Below are positions 42,922 to 51,326 of a stretch of DNA of 64,000 bases, piece after piece. Positions within the stretch are counted from its first letter, which is position 1; the number at the start of each line of letters is the position of its first letter. Location: contig NC_007510.1 of assembly GCF_000012945.1 (NCBI RefSeq), positions 3,472,001 through 3,536,000 of the forward strand. Reading direction: 5' to 3'. The DNA comes from Burkholderia lata. GTDB lineage: Bacteria > Pseudomonadota > Gammaproteobacteria > Burkholderiales > Burkholderiaceae. The notes under the pieces were generated by a model. That model ran no database searches. It saw only the letters and a list, made by a program, of their open reading frames with translations, and had not been told where the DNA came from. Position numbers and translations under genes: made by a program.

Positions 42922-44226
42922 ATGACGCAGTCTTTCACCCGCCGCGCCGATGCGCTCGCGCGCGACTCGTACTACGAAGCGACGGCCGTGCGCCCCGCCG
43001 TGGACGACCCCGTGCTCGACGGGACGATCGACGTCGACGTCTGCGTGATCGGCGCCGGCTTCGCGGGCCTGTCGACGGCGCTCGACTGCCGTGCTCGCGG
43101 GCTGTCGGTCGCGGTGATCGACGCACACCGCCCCGGCTGGGGCGCGTCGGGCCGCAACGGCGGCCAGGCGATCACCGGCTTCGCGAAGGACGAGGAGATC
43201 GAACGGCAGCTCGGCGCCGACGGCGCGCGCGCCGCGTGGTCGCTGTCGCTCGACGGCGTCGCGCTGATCGCCGAGCGGATCGCGCGCTACGGGATCGACT
43301 GCGATTTCACGCGCGGCTACCTGACGGTCGCGACGAAGCCGCGCCGCATCGACGACCTGCACGCATGGATGGACGCCGCAACCCAACGCTGGGGCCATCC
43401 GTCGCTGTCATGGCTCGACACGGGCGAGATCCGCTCGCGCATCGCGTCCACGCGCTATCTCGCGGGTGTCTACGATCCGCTGTCGGGCCACCTGCATCCG
43501 CTCAAGTACTGCCTCGGCCTTGCCGATGCCGCCCGGCGCGAAGGCGTCGCGCTGTACGCGCATACGCCCGCGCTCGACGTCGTGCGTGGTGCGCGGCCCG
43601 TCGTGCGCACGCCGTCGGGCGACGTGCGCTGCCGCTTCGTCGTGTCGTGCTGCAACGCGGGCCCCGGCGGCGTGCTGCCGGCCGCGACGGCCGCCCGCAT
43701 CGCACCGATCGCGTCGTACATCATCGCGACCGAGCCGCTCGGCCAGGCGCGCGCCGACGCGCTGATCGCGCAGCGTGAAGCCGTGTGCGACAACAACTTC
43801 TTCCTCGACTATTTCCGGCTGTCGGCCGACCACCGGATGCTGTTCGGCGGCCGCGCGAATTCGGCCGGCGCGTCGCCCGCCACGCTCGCCGAAACGATCC
43901 GGCGCCGCATGGTCGGCGTGTTCCCGCAGCTCGGCGACGTGCGCGTCGACCACGCGTGGGGCGGCTTCGTCGACGTCACGCGCAACCGCGCACCGGATTT
44001 CGGCACGCTCGATCCGAACTTCTTCTACGTCCAGGGCTTCAGCGGCCACGGTGTCGCGCTCACCGGCATCGCCGGACGCGCGGTCGCCGGTGCGATCGCG
44101 GGCGACACGCGCGCGTTCGACCTGTTCGCACGTATGCGTCACCGGCGCTTTCCCGGCGGCGACGCCTGGCGGCAGCCCGCACTCGAGCTCGGGATGCTGT
44201 ATCACCGCGTGCGCGAGCTATTCTGA
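42922..44226 (+). CDS. FAD-dependent amine oxidase, PuuB-like (copy 1)
   Basis: A 434-residue DAO-family flavoprotein. The FAD loop is VCVIGAGFAGLSTALDCRARG and the second motif is GWGASGRNGGQAITGF; the C-terminal GFSGHGVALTGIAGRAVAGAI closes the FAD site. It is of the type that oxidises gamma-glutamylputrescine (PuuB/PauB), giving gamma-glutamyl-aminobutyraldehyde, ammonia and peroxide. It shares its whole plan with the next gene but has diverged in the substrate domain, which suggests different amines. Confidence 0.85.
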   Translation: MTQSFTRRADALARDSYYEATAVRPAVDDPVLDGTIDVDVCVIGAGFAGLSTALDCRARGLSVAVIDAHRPGWGASGRNGGQAITGFAKDEEIERQLGADGARAAWSLSLDGVALIAERIARYGIDCDFTRGYLTVATKPRRIDDLHAWMDAATQRWGHPSLSWLDTGEIRSRIASTRYLAGVYDPLSGHLHPLKYCLGLADAARREGVALYAHTPALDVVRGARPVVRTPSGDVRCRFVVSCCNAGPGGVLPAATAARIAPIASYIIATEPLGQARADALIAQREAVCDNNFFLDYFRLSADHRMLFGGRANSAGASPATLAETIRRRMVGVFPQLGDVRVDHAWGGFVDVTRNRAPDFGTLDPNFFYVQGFSGHGVALTGIAGRAVAGAIAGDTRAFDLFARMRHRRFPGGDAWRQPALELGMLYHRVRELF

Positions 44227-44250
44227 GCCAACTCCTCCGTTATCCTGACC

Positions 44251-45552
44251 ATGCAGACATTCGCCAACCAGCCGCACGTCGCGTCCTACTACGCGGCGAC
44301 CGCCAACGATACGACTCGCCACGCGCCGCTCGCCGGCACGATCGATGCCGACGTGTGCGTGATCGGCGCGGGCCTCACGGGCCTGTCCGCCGCGCTCAAC
44401 CTCGCCGAGCGCGGCCATTCGGTGACCGTGCTCGAAGCGTCGCGGGTCGGATGGGCGGCGAGCGGCCGCAACGGCGGCCAGCTGATCGGCGGGTTCGCGT
44501 GCGACATCGACACGTTCGGGCAATTCATGCCGGAAGGCGACGTGAAGCGCGTCTGGGACATGGGGCTCGAAACGCTGTCGCTCGTGAAGTCGCGCATCGC
44601 GCAGCACGACATCGACTGCGCGCTGGTGCCCGGCTACCTGACCGCCGCGAACACCGAGCGCGACGCCGATGCGCTGAAACGCTGGCGCGACGAAGCCGCG
44701 AAACGCTTCGGCTACGACCGCTTCCACTTCGTCGAAGCCGACGAACTCGGCGACTACGTGCAGTCCGAGCGCTATTGCGGCGGCCTGTACGACCCGGACA
44801 GCGGCCACCTCCATCCGCTCAACTACACGCTCGGCCTCGCCCGCGCGGCGATCGATGCGGGTGTGCGCATCCACGAGGACAGCTGCGTGACGCGCGTGCG
44901 CGACGTCGCGGGCGGCCATGTCGTCGAGACGAGCGGCGGCAACGTGCGCGCGCGCTTCGTCGTGCTCGCATGCAATACCTTCGTCGGCACGCTTGCGCCC
45001 GCGCTGTCGAAGAAGATCATGCCGGTCGGCACCTACGTGATCGCGACCGAGCCGCTCGGCGACGCGCGCGCCGCCGCGCTGATGCCCGCGCGCGCGGCGA
45101 TCTGCGACAGCCGCTTCGTGCTCGACTATTTCCGGCCGGCGCCCGACTCGCGGCTCGTGTGGGGCGGCAAGGTCAGCTACTCGACGCGGGAGCCGCGCGA
45201 TCTCGCCGCGGCGATGCGCGCGGACATGCTGAAGACGTTCCCGCAGCTCGCCGACGTGAAGGTCGACTACGCATGGGGCGGCTTCGTCGACATCACGATG
45301 AACCGCGCGCCGCACTTCGGCCGCATCGCGCCGACCATGTACTTCGCGCAGGGGTTCTCGGGGCACGGCGTGAACACGACCGCGCTCGCGGGCAAGCTGA
45401 TCGCCGAGGCGATCAACGGACAGGCGAGCCGCTTCGACCTGTTCGACAAGATCCGCCATCGCGACTTCCCCGGCGGCGAGGCGCTGCGCACGCCGGCGCT
45501 GGTGCTCGCGATGAGCTGGTACCGGCTGCTCGACGCGTTCGGCGTGCATTGA
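44251..45552 (+). CDS. puuB: Gamma-glutamylputrescine oxidase, PuuB-like (copy 2)
   Basis: A 433-residue DAO-family flavoprotein with VCVIGAGLTGLSAALNLAERG, GWAASGRNGGQLIGGFACDID and GFSGHGVNTTALAGKLIAEAI. It begins HVASYYAATAND, the usual PuuB N-terminus, and has LDYFRPAPDSRLVWGGKVSY. It follows copy 1 by 24 bp, so both are co-transcribed. It would supply the aldehyde that PuuC, encoded on the opposite strand, oxidises. Of the two, this looks closer to canonical PuuB; that ranking is my judgement. Confidence 0.88.
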   Translation: MQTFANQPHVASYYAATANDTTRHAPLAGTIDADVCVIGAGLTGLSAALNLAERGHSVTVLEASRVGWAASGRNGGQLIGGFACDIDTFGQFMPEGDVKRVWDMGLETLSLVKSRIAQHDIDCALVPGYLTAANTERDADALKRWRDEAAKRFGYDRFHFVEADELGDYVQSERYCGGLYDPDSGHLHPLNYTLGLARAAIDAGVRIHEDSCVTRVRDVAGGHVVETSGGNVRARFVVLACNTFVGTLAPALSKKIMPVGTYVIATEPLGDARAAALMPARAAICDSRFVLDYFRPAPDSRLVWGGKVSYSTREPRDLAAAMRADMLKTFPQLADVKVDYAWGGFVDITMNRAPHFGRIAPTMYFAQGFSGHGVNTTALAGKLIAEAINGQASRFDLFDKIRHRDFPGGEALRTPALVLAMSWYRLLDAFGVH

Positions 45553-45628
45553 GCGGCGGCCACATCAACGAGAAACGGCCGCGCCGACACGCAGCCGTTC
45601 CCTTGCCGCCGCGCGCGACGCGCTCCCG

Positions 45629-46987
45629 CTAGTCGGCCACCTTCTGCCGCATCGTCACGAACTCCTCGGCCGCGGTCGGGTGAATGCCGATCGTGTCGTC
45701 GAACTGCGCCTTCGTCGCGCCCGCGCGAATCGCGATCGCGATGCCCTGGATGATCTCGCCCGCATCGCGGCCGACCATGTGTGCACCGACCACGCGCTGG
45801 CTGTCGCGCGCAACGACGAGCTTCATCAGCGTGCGCTCGTCGCGGCCCGACAGCGTATGACGCAGCGCCTTGAACGACGTGCGGTAGATGTCGACGTCGC
45901 CGTCGTACAGGTCGCGCGCGGTCGACTCGGTGAGGCCGACCGTCGCGACTTCGGGTTGGCTGAACACCGCCGACGGCACCCATTCGTGATCGGCCGCGAC
46001 GCGCGACCCGCCGAACAGCGTGCGGGCGAGCAACGCGCCGTCGCGCGTCGCGACCGGCGTGAGCTGCGGCCGCGACGTGACGTCGCCGATCGCATGGATC
46101 GACGGCACCGACGTCGCCGAATACGCATCGACGGCAATCGCGCCGCGCGCATCGAGCGCCACACCCGCCTGCTCGAGCCCGAGCCCGTCGACGTTCGGTA
46201 CGCGCCCCGTCGCATAGAGCACCTGGTCGTACGGCCCGTGCCGCGCATCGCCGACGCGCACGCTCAGCGTGCCGTCGTCCGCGCGCTCGATCGACTCGAC
46301 CACCGAGCGCGCGTGGATCGTGACGCCCTGCTTCGTCATCTCGTCGGTCAGGAACTGGCGCACGTCGTCGTCGAAGCCGCGCAGGATTTTCTCGCCGCGA
46401 TAGAACAGGTCGACGTGGCTGCCGAAGCCGTTGAAGATGCCCGCGAACTCGACCGCGATATAGCCGCCGCCGACCACCGCGATACGTTTGGGCAGCGCGG
46501 CAAGCGACAGCGCCTCGCGCGACGTGATCGCGTGCTCGATGCCGGGCCGCGCGGGCATCGACGGACGCGAGCCGGTCGCGATCGCGATGTGGCGCGCGCG
46601 GATCGTGCGGTCGCCGATCGCGACCGTGTGCGCATCGACGAGCGTCGCGCGCCCCGCGTGCATCTCGACGCCCGATTGCCGCAGCAGGTTGATGTAGATG
46701 TCGCTCAGCCGGTTGATCTCGCGATCCTTCGCGGCGATCAGCGCGGGCCAGTCGAGCGTGCCGGCGCCGAAGCGCCAGCCGAAGCCCTTCGCGTCCTCGA
46801 CTTCATGCGGGTAGTGCGATGCGTAGACGAGCAGCTTCTTCGGGATGCAGCCGCGCAGCACGCAGGTGCCGCCGATCTGCTCTTCTTCCGCTATGCCGAC
46901 ACGCGCGCCGTATGACGCGGACATGCGCGCAAGCCGCACGCCGCCCGAGCCGGCACCGATGACGAACAGGTCGTAGTCGAAATCCAT
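45629..46987 (-). CDS. gor: Glutathione-disulfide reductase
   Basis: A 452-residue flavoprotein disulfide reductase. The redox cysteines Cys42 and Cys47 lie in GGTCVLRGCIPKKLL, and His436/Glu441 in GIHPTAAEEF form the active-site base pair. FAD (VIGAGSGGVRLARM) and NADP (VVGGGYIAVEFAGIF) loops are normal. It keeps glutathione reduced. It converges on puuB; peroxide made by the oxidases gives a loose physiological link, but it has its own transcription. Confidence 0.94.
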   Translation of the reverse strand: MDFDYDLFVIGAGSGGVRLARMSASYGARVGIAEEEQIGGTCVLRGCIPKKLLVYASHYPHEVEDAKGFGWRFGAGTLDWPALIAAKDREINRLSDIYINLLRQSGVEMHAGRATLVDAHTVAIGDRTIRARHIAIATGSRPSMPARPGIEHAITSREALSLAALPKRIAVVGGGYIAVEFAGIFNGFGSHVDLFYRGEKILRGFDDDVRQFLTDEMTKQGVTIHARSVVESIERADDGTLSVRVGDARHGPYDQVLYATGRVPNVDGLGLEQAGVALDARGAIAVDAYSATSVPSIHAIGDVTSRPQLTPVATRDGALLARTLFGGSRVAADHEWVPSAVFSQPEVATVGLTESTARDLYDGDVDIYRTSFKALRHTLSGRDERTLMKLVVARDSQRVVGAHMVGRDAGEIIQGIAIAIRAGATKAQFDDTIGIHPTAAEEFVTMRQKVAD

Positions 46988-47076
46988 CGCATTCCCTCAT
47001 CGCAGTTCGGATGAAGGCACGATAGCAAGATTCCGGAATTCTTGCGGCGCACGGTGCCGCCCGGCGCGCGCCCAAT

Positions 47077-47107
47077 AAAAAACGGCGAGAGACGTTGCCT
47101 CTCGCCG
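47077..47107 (-). terminator. Intrinsic terminator on the minus strand
   Basis: Stem CGGCGAGAG / CTCTCGCCG (47083-47091 / 47099-47107) with a T-tract of six on the minus strand. It lies between the 75-residue gene and gor and ends the upstream small transcript. Confidence 0.8.
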
Positions 47108-47231
47108 GTCAAACCGGCTGCCGGGTGTGTCATGCGTCACCGATCGACCGCATGCCCGACCTGCCGGCTGCGCGGCACCGGTCCGGCCGGGCGCGCGAAG
47201 GGCGCGCCCACGGCCGGACCAGCCGCCATGC

Positions 47232-47459
47232 TCATGCCTGCGACGTGTCGCTGCCGTCCGTCGCCTGCGTGTCGTCTGCCTGCTGCGGCTGCTCGTCCTT
47301 CTTCTTTTCGAGCATGCCTTCGATCGCTTCCGCACCCTTGAAGCCGGCGACGGCGGCTGCCGCCTTGGTCAGCAGGCCCGCATCCGGATCCAGCTTTTCC
47401 GCACCTTCGACAGCGGCGACTGCGCCAGCGATTTCACCCACGGTGTCCAGGATACCCAT
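47232..47459 (-). CDS. Small acidic hypothetical protein (75 aa)
   Basis: A 75-residue protein: a helical front (MGILDTVGEIAGAVAAVEGA, then LLTKAAAAVAGFKGAEAIEGML) and a disordered Gln/Asp/Thr tail. No signal peptide is clear; the two Ala-rich helices could be amphipathic and sit on the membrane. The ATG at 47459 is chosen because AAAGGGG sits 6 bases ahead, while it directly abuts the alternative ATG at 47465. Own terminator downstream. Function unknown. Confidence 0.7.
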   Translation of the reverse strand: MGILDTVGEIAGAVAAVEGAEKLDPDAGLLTKAAAAVAGFKGAEAIEGMLEKKKDEQPQQADDTQATDGSDTSQA

Positions 47460-47834
47460 CGTCATCCCCTTTCAAGAAAATCGTGAGCGCATCGTCCCAC
47501 GAAAAAAACCGGCGGACCGCAATTGTCATCACCGGATACACAAGTTACGCACCAGGCCGGCCGCACTCGCCGAGCGCAACCGGAACGACGCACGCGCGCG
47601 CCTGACGGCACGCAACGGGCGATGCACGCAGCGTAGCGGAAAGGCTTCGCGCGCACTGTAAAAGTATGTTCTGGATTGCCGACGGAACCCTTACGGCGCG
47701 GGGGTCTCGTGATGAAGCATTCGCCGAATAGTCGAATGCGCGTATGAAGGTCGCGCGACGAAAAAAAAGAGGCGCCTTGCGGCGCCCCTTCGATGCATGC
47801 CGGACGACTGCCGGCCCATGCGTTCCGACGTTCG
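47460..47834. other. Gene-free stretch
   Basis: A 375-bp gap holding the leader of the 75-residue gene and the terminator of the porin gene. It also has a small hairpin GCATTCG-N9-CGAATGC near 47717-47739. No gene recognised. Confidence 0.4.
47759..47788 (-). terminator. Intrinsic terminator of the second porin gene
   Basis: GGCGCC-TTGC-GGCGCC (47771-47786), with flanking pairs, is followed on the minus strand by eight T residues (47761-47768), 46 bp beyond the porin stop. Confidence 0.8.
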
Positions 47835-48956
47835 TCAGAAGATATTGCGCAGGCCGATCGCGATGCCGGTCTGGTTGCTGCGGCCCGGCAGCTCGACGTT
47901 CGCCGCGCCGTTCGTCTTGTTGAAATCGACGGTGCCGTAGACTTCCGTGCGCTTGCTGAGTGCGTACTCGGCGATGCCGACGATCGCGTAGCGGTTGCCG
48001 CTCGCGAGCGTGCCGTTGGTGGTCATCGCATTGCGCATATGGTCGTAGTAGAACGCGCCCGTCAGCGTCAGCGGCGCGCTGACCTGCCAGCTCACGCCCG
48101 CGAACGGACCGTCGTCGATCCGGCCGGTGCCCTTCGCGACCGGAATCGACTGCTGCGCGAGCAGGCTGTCGACGAAGCCCGTGTCGTCCTTCGAGCGCAG
48201 GTAGCCCGCATAGATCTTCGCCTTGCTGAACGCATACACGACGTTCGCGTGGTAGATCGTCTGCTTGCGCGCCGAGTTGTCGCTGTTCTGCTGCGCGCCG
48301 GCTGCGATGCTGAGCGGGCCCATCACGTACGACAGCGACACGCCCCACGCATTGCCCTTGCCGAGCGAGCCCGGGATCTGGCCCGAGAAGCCGCCGGCGC
48401 CGGTCGATTCGTAGTTGGTGCCGGTCGAGTACATCGCCTTCGCGGTCAGGCCTTCGAACTTGCCCGTGTACTTGATCTGGTTGTCCGCATACAGGCCGCC
48501 GCCGAGTGCGACCGGCAGCCACGCGTTTTCGAGGTAGTTACCGACGGTCAGCGGATCGTAGGTGTCCGACAGCAGGTCGAACAGCGGCGTCTTCTGGCGG
48601 CCGAGGGTCACCGTGCCGTACGGGCTCTGCAGGCCGACGTACGCTGCGCGGTTGAACAGGCGGCCGCTGTCGGCGAATGCGCCGTTCTGCAGGTTCACGC
48701 CGCTCTCGAGGTTGAACACGGCCTTCAGGCCGCCGCCGAGATCTTCCGTGCCGTAGATGCCGAAGCGGCTGTTCGTGATCGCGCCGTTGGTCATCGACAG
48801 CAGGCCGTCGTTCTTGGCGTTGGCGTTGGTCAGGTAGCGGATGCTGGCGTCGGCGACGCCCCAGAGCGTGACCGAGCTTTGTGCGGCCGCGTACTGGCTG
48901 GCGAATGCGAGCGCGGCGCCCCCTGCGATGGCTGCGAGTCGGGTGGTCTGCTTCAT
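47835..48956 (-). CDS. Gram-negative porin (OmpC-like), second copy
   Basis: A 373-residue general porin with signal peptide 1-25 (ending YAAA), mature start QSSVTLWGVADASIRYL, the eyelet-region strand motif FNRAAYVGLQSPYGTVTLGRQ and a C-terminal Phe (GLRNIF). AAGGAAAG precedes the ATG at 48956; the longer open frame upstream is not family-like. It is a paralogue of the porin at 9.9-11 kb but clearly diverged. Solute unknown. Confidence 0.92.
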   Translation of the reverse strand: MKQTTRLAAIAGGAALAFASQYAAAQSSVTLWGVADASIRYLTNANAKNDGLLSMTNGAITNSRFGIYGTEDLGGGLKAVFNLESGVNLQNGAFADSGRLFNRAAYVGLQSPYGTVTLGRQKTPLFDLLSDTYDPLTVGNYLENAWLPVALGGGLYADNQIKYTGKFEGLTAKAMYSTGTNYESTGAGGFSGQIPGSLGKGNAWGVSLSYVMGPLSIAAGAQQNSDNSARKQTIYHANVVYAFSKAKIYAGYLRSKDDTGFVDSLLAQQSIPVAKGTGRIDDGPFAGVSWQVSAPLTLTGAFYYDHMRNAMTTNGTLASGNRYAIVGIAEYALSKRTEVYGTVDFNKTNGAANVELPGRSNQTGIAIGLRNIF

Positions 48957-49311
48957 GAGCTTTCCTTTTTGTAGGTGTCTCCATTCATGGCCGGCCGCGT
49001 GCGCAACCGGGTGGCGATCGCTCGCGTTCTTGGCGCGCGCGATGTGGGCTGAATCATATGACGAGTGCAATCGCTGAAAGAAATTGAAATGCGCGGTAAC
49101 GGCGGAACTGTCGCCCGCGCACAACGCTGCGCGCGCGAGGCTTGCCCGGCGGGCGTCGGGCACCACATGGCAGCGCCCGCCTGCGCGGTTTACGGCATGT
49201 CGGGTCTGTAAGGATCGCGCGGCGAGTGCCGCGACACGGGCGCACGCGGGGGGCGCACGCGGGGGGCGCATGCGGGGGGCGCACGCGGGGGTGCGCCCGC
49301 AGGATGCGCGG
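48957..49311. other. Gene-free stretch with a tandem repeat
   Basis: A 355-bp gap ahead of the porin. It carries the porin leader and, at its far end, the 13-bp repeat described separately. No gene recognised. Confidence 0.45.
49241..49291. repeat. 13-bp G-rich tandem repeat, four copies
   Basis: Four consecutive units of CGCACGCGGGGGG (49241-49253, 49254-49266, 49267-49279, 49280-49291), the third with one change and the last one base short. It lies 20 bp past the stop of the DUF1275 gene. Four runs of five or six G residues are spaced as needed for a G-quadruplex. Confidence 0.9.
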
Positions 49312-50010
49312 TCAGGCCGCCGCCGGCCCGCCGTCGGCCGTGTGCCGACGCCACGCCCGTCGCACGATTTCCGCGAACGCGCCGACGAGCAGCAGCACGG
49401 CGCCCCACAGCGCGACCTCCGGCACGAGCCGCGTGACGAGGCCGCCGACCACCGCGCCGGCCAGGAAGCAGAAGCTGATCGTCGCGAGCAGTGCCGAGTC
49501 GTGCAGCGCGCCCGCGTCGTAGCGCGGGATCAGCCCGACGAACAGCTTCTGCGCGGCGCGCCGCAGGTTGCCGGTGGTCATCACCGACGTGTACGACAGT
49601 TCCTCGAGGTGGGTGAACGACAGCGTCTGCAGCGTCGCGACGAACGAGATGCCGGGAATCAGCCAGGCACTCGATGCGCCCACGAGGCCGCTCGCGGCGA
49701 CGCCGAGAAAGGCGATCTCGACGAGCAGGCACGCGAACGCCGTGTGCTTCATCCAGCCGCGCTGCGCGGCGATGCCGAGCAGGTGCGCGACGAACACCGC
49801 GATCACGAAGCCGACGAGCGGCGGCACGTGATGCAGCGCGGCGGCCCATTCGCCGGCCGACAGGTTGATGCCGAGCAGCGCGACGTTGCCGGTCATCGTG
49901 TTCGCGAACACGTGGCCGTGGCCGACATACGTGTACGCATCGAGATAGCCGCCGGACAGCGTCAGCAACGCGGCGACAGTGAGATTGCGGCTGGCGCCGT
50001 CGAGATCCAT
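49312..50010 (-). CDS. DUF1275 (YoaK) family membrane protein
   Basis: A 232-residue protein with six or seven hydrophobic helices. LLTLSGGYLDAYTYVGHGHVFANTMTGNVALLG and TGNLRRAAQKL are the diagnostic DUF1275 stretches. Function of the family is not established. GGGAGGCTCG precedes the ATG. Confidence 0.9.
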   Translation of the reverse strand: MDLDGASRNLTVAALLTLSGGYLDAYTYVGHGHVFANTMTGNVALLGINLSAGEWAAALHHVPPLVGFVIAVFVAHLLGIAAQRGWMKHTAFACLLVEIAFLGVAASGLVGASSAWLIPGISFVATLQTLSFTHLEELSYTSVMTTGNLRRAAQKLFVGLIPRYDAGALHDSALLATISFCFLAGAVVGGLVTRLVPEVALWGAVLLLVGAFAEIVRRAWRRHTADGGPAAA

Positions 50011-50067
50011 CGAGCCTCCCGTGAAGAATCGCGCCAGTATGGCGCACGGGCGGTCAGTGTGCGCCGG

Positions 50068-50595
50068 TCACTGCCCGATACCCGTGAGCCCGATCAGCGC
50101 GCCGCCCGCGAGCAGCCACAGCGGATGAATGCGTGTGCGCCACGCGAGCACCGCGCACGCAGCCGTGATGCCCCACTGGATCGCCGTGCGGTTCGACGCC
50201 TCGGAAATCAGCACCGCGCTCGCCGCGACGAGCCCGGCGGTGACGGGCATCATCCCCTGCTGCACGTAGCGGCGCCACGGCCGGTCGCGAAAGCGCTCCC
50301 ACGCATGCAGCGCGAGCACGGTGACGATCGACGACGGCCCGAACTTCGCGAGCGACGCGACCAGCAGCCCGCTCCAGCCGGCCACGTGCCAGCCGACCAG
50401 CGACACGATCATCATGTTCGGCCCGGGCGCGGCCTGGGCCAGCGCGAACAGCGAAGTGAACTCGTGCGCGCTCATCCAGTGATGGACATCGACGACCTGC
50501 CGCTGCATCTCCGGCAGGATCGTGTTGCCGCCGCCGAACGCGAGCAGCGACAACTGGCTGAAAATCGTCGCGATGGCGATCAGCGTGTCGTTCAT
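50068..50595 (-). CDS. chrA2: Chromate transporter, half-size subunit (second gene of pair)
   Basis: A 175-residue CHR-family half protein with FGGGNTILPEMQRQVV and QAAPGPNMMIVSLVGW, the chromate-transporter hallmarks, over about five or six helices. Short CHR proteins work as pairs of opposite topology. It overlaps the partner gene's stop by ATGA. Whether chromate is the natural substrate is not known. Confidence 0.85.
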   Translation of the reverse strand: MNDTLIAIATIFSQLSLLAFGGGNTILPEMQRQVVDVHHWMSAHEFTSLFALAQAAPGPNMMIVSLVGWHVAGWSGLLVASLAKFGPSSIVTVLALHAWERFRDRPWRRYVQQGMMPVTAGLVAASAVLISEASNRTAIQWGITAACAVLAWRTRIHPLWLLAGGALIGLTGIGQ

Positions 50596-51230
50596 GGCCG
50601 CCCCCCTTGCTGCGTGTCGCGCGCCGCGGCCGGCGCGGGCTGCGGCGTGCCCGCGTCGCGGCGCCGCGACGCAAGCCAGATGCTGACCGGTGTCAGCACG
50701 AGCATCGCGGTCAGCAGCGGGATGCGCAGCACCGCGATCGCGACGAACGCGAGCGCCGCGATGCCGGCCGCCGCCCGCGCGTGCCGCAGCGGCTTCAAGA
50801 CCTTCACGGCCATCGCGACGAGCAGCCCGGCCGCCGCGGCCGCGAGCCCCGCGAACAGGTGCTGCACGCGCGGATCGTTCTGCGTCTTCGCGTACAGCAC
50901 GCCGAGCGCGACGACGACGAGCGTCGGGCCCGCGATCAGCCCGAGAATGCCGGCGAACGCGCCGGCGACACCGCGAAAGCGCATGCCGACGGCCACCGAC
51001 AGGTTGATCACGTTGCCGCCCGGCAGGAACTGGCACAGCCCGAGCAGATCGGTGAATTCGTCGGCGGAGAGCCACTTGCGCTCTTCGACGATGGTGCGCC
51101 GCGCGAACGGCAGCGCACCGCCGAACGACATGAGGCCCAGCGACAGGAAACCGGTGAACAGCTCGGCAAGGCCGACGCTGCGGGGGGATGTGGCCGGCGG
51201 CGGAGCGGCCGGCGGAGAAGCGGATTGCAT
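50592..51230 (-). CDS. chrA1: Chromate transporter, half-size subunit (first gene of pair)
   Basis: A 212-residue CHR-family half protein: SLGLMSFGGALPFARRTIVEERKWLS, LCQFLPGGNVINLSVAVG and a Pro/Ala-rich tail. It is coupled to the second half (ATGA) and divergent from a LysR regulator 96 bp away. The start at 51230 is the first ATG with family similarity; the longer open frame is not. Confidence 0.87.
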   Translation of the reverse strand: MQSASPPAAPPPATSPRSVGLAELFTGFLSLGLMSFGGALPFARRTIVEERKWLSADEFTDLLGLCQFLPGGNVINLSVAVGMRFRGVAGAFAGILGLIAGPTLVVVALGVLYAKTQNDPRVQHLFAGLAAAAAGLLVAMAVKVLKPLRHARAAAGIAALAFVAIAVLRIPLLTAMLVLTPVSIWLASRRRDAGTPQPAPAAARDTQQGGRP

Positions 51231-51304
51231 GGGGTTCCTTATCAAACGGTGACCCGAGGTTACCGCCGTTCGGAATACCGGCAAAACGATTTTATCGGCG
51301 CGTC

Positions 51305-51325
51305 CTTGTGATCTAGAATCACAAG
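51305..51325. promoter_or_regulatory. Dyad operator directly ahead of the LysR start
   Basis: CTTGTGAT-CTAGA-ATCACAAG is a perfect 8-bp inverted repeat ending one base before the ATG at 51327. A -10-like TAGAAT (51314-51319) lies within it, which would place transcription start at or next to the ATG. Confidence 0.6.
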
Positions 51326-51326
51326 C

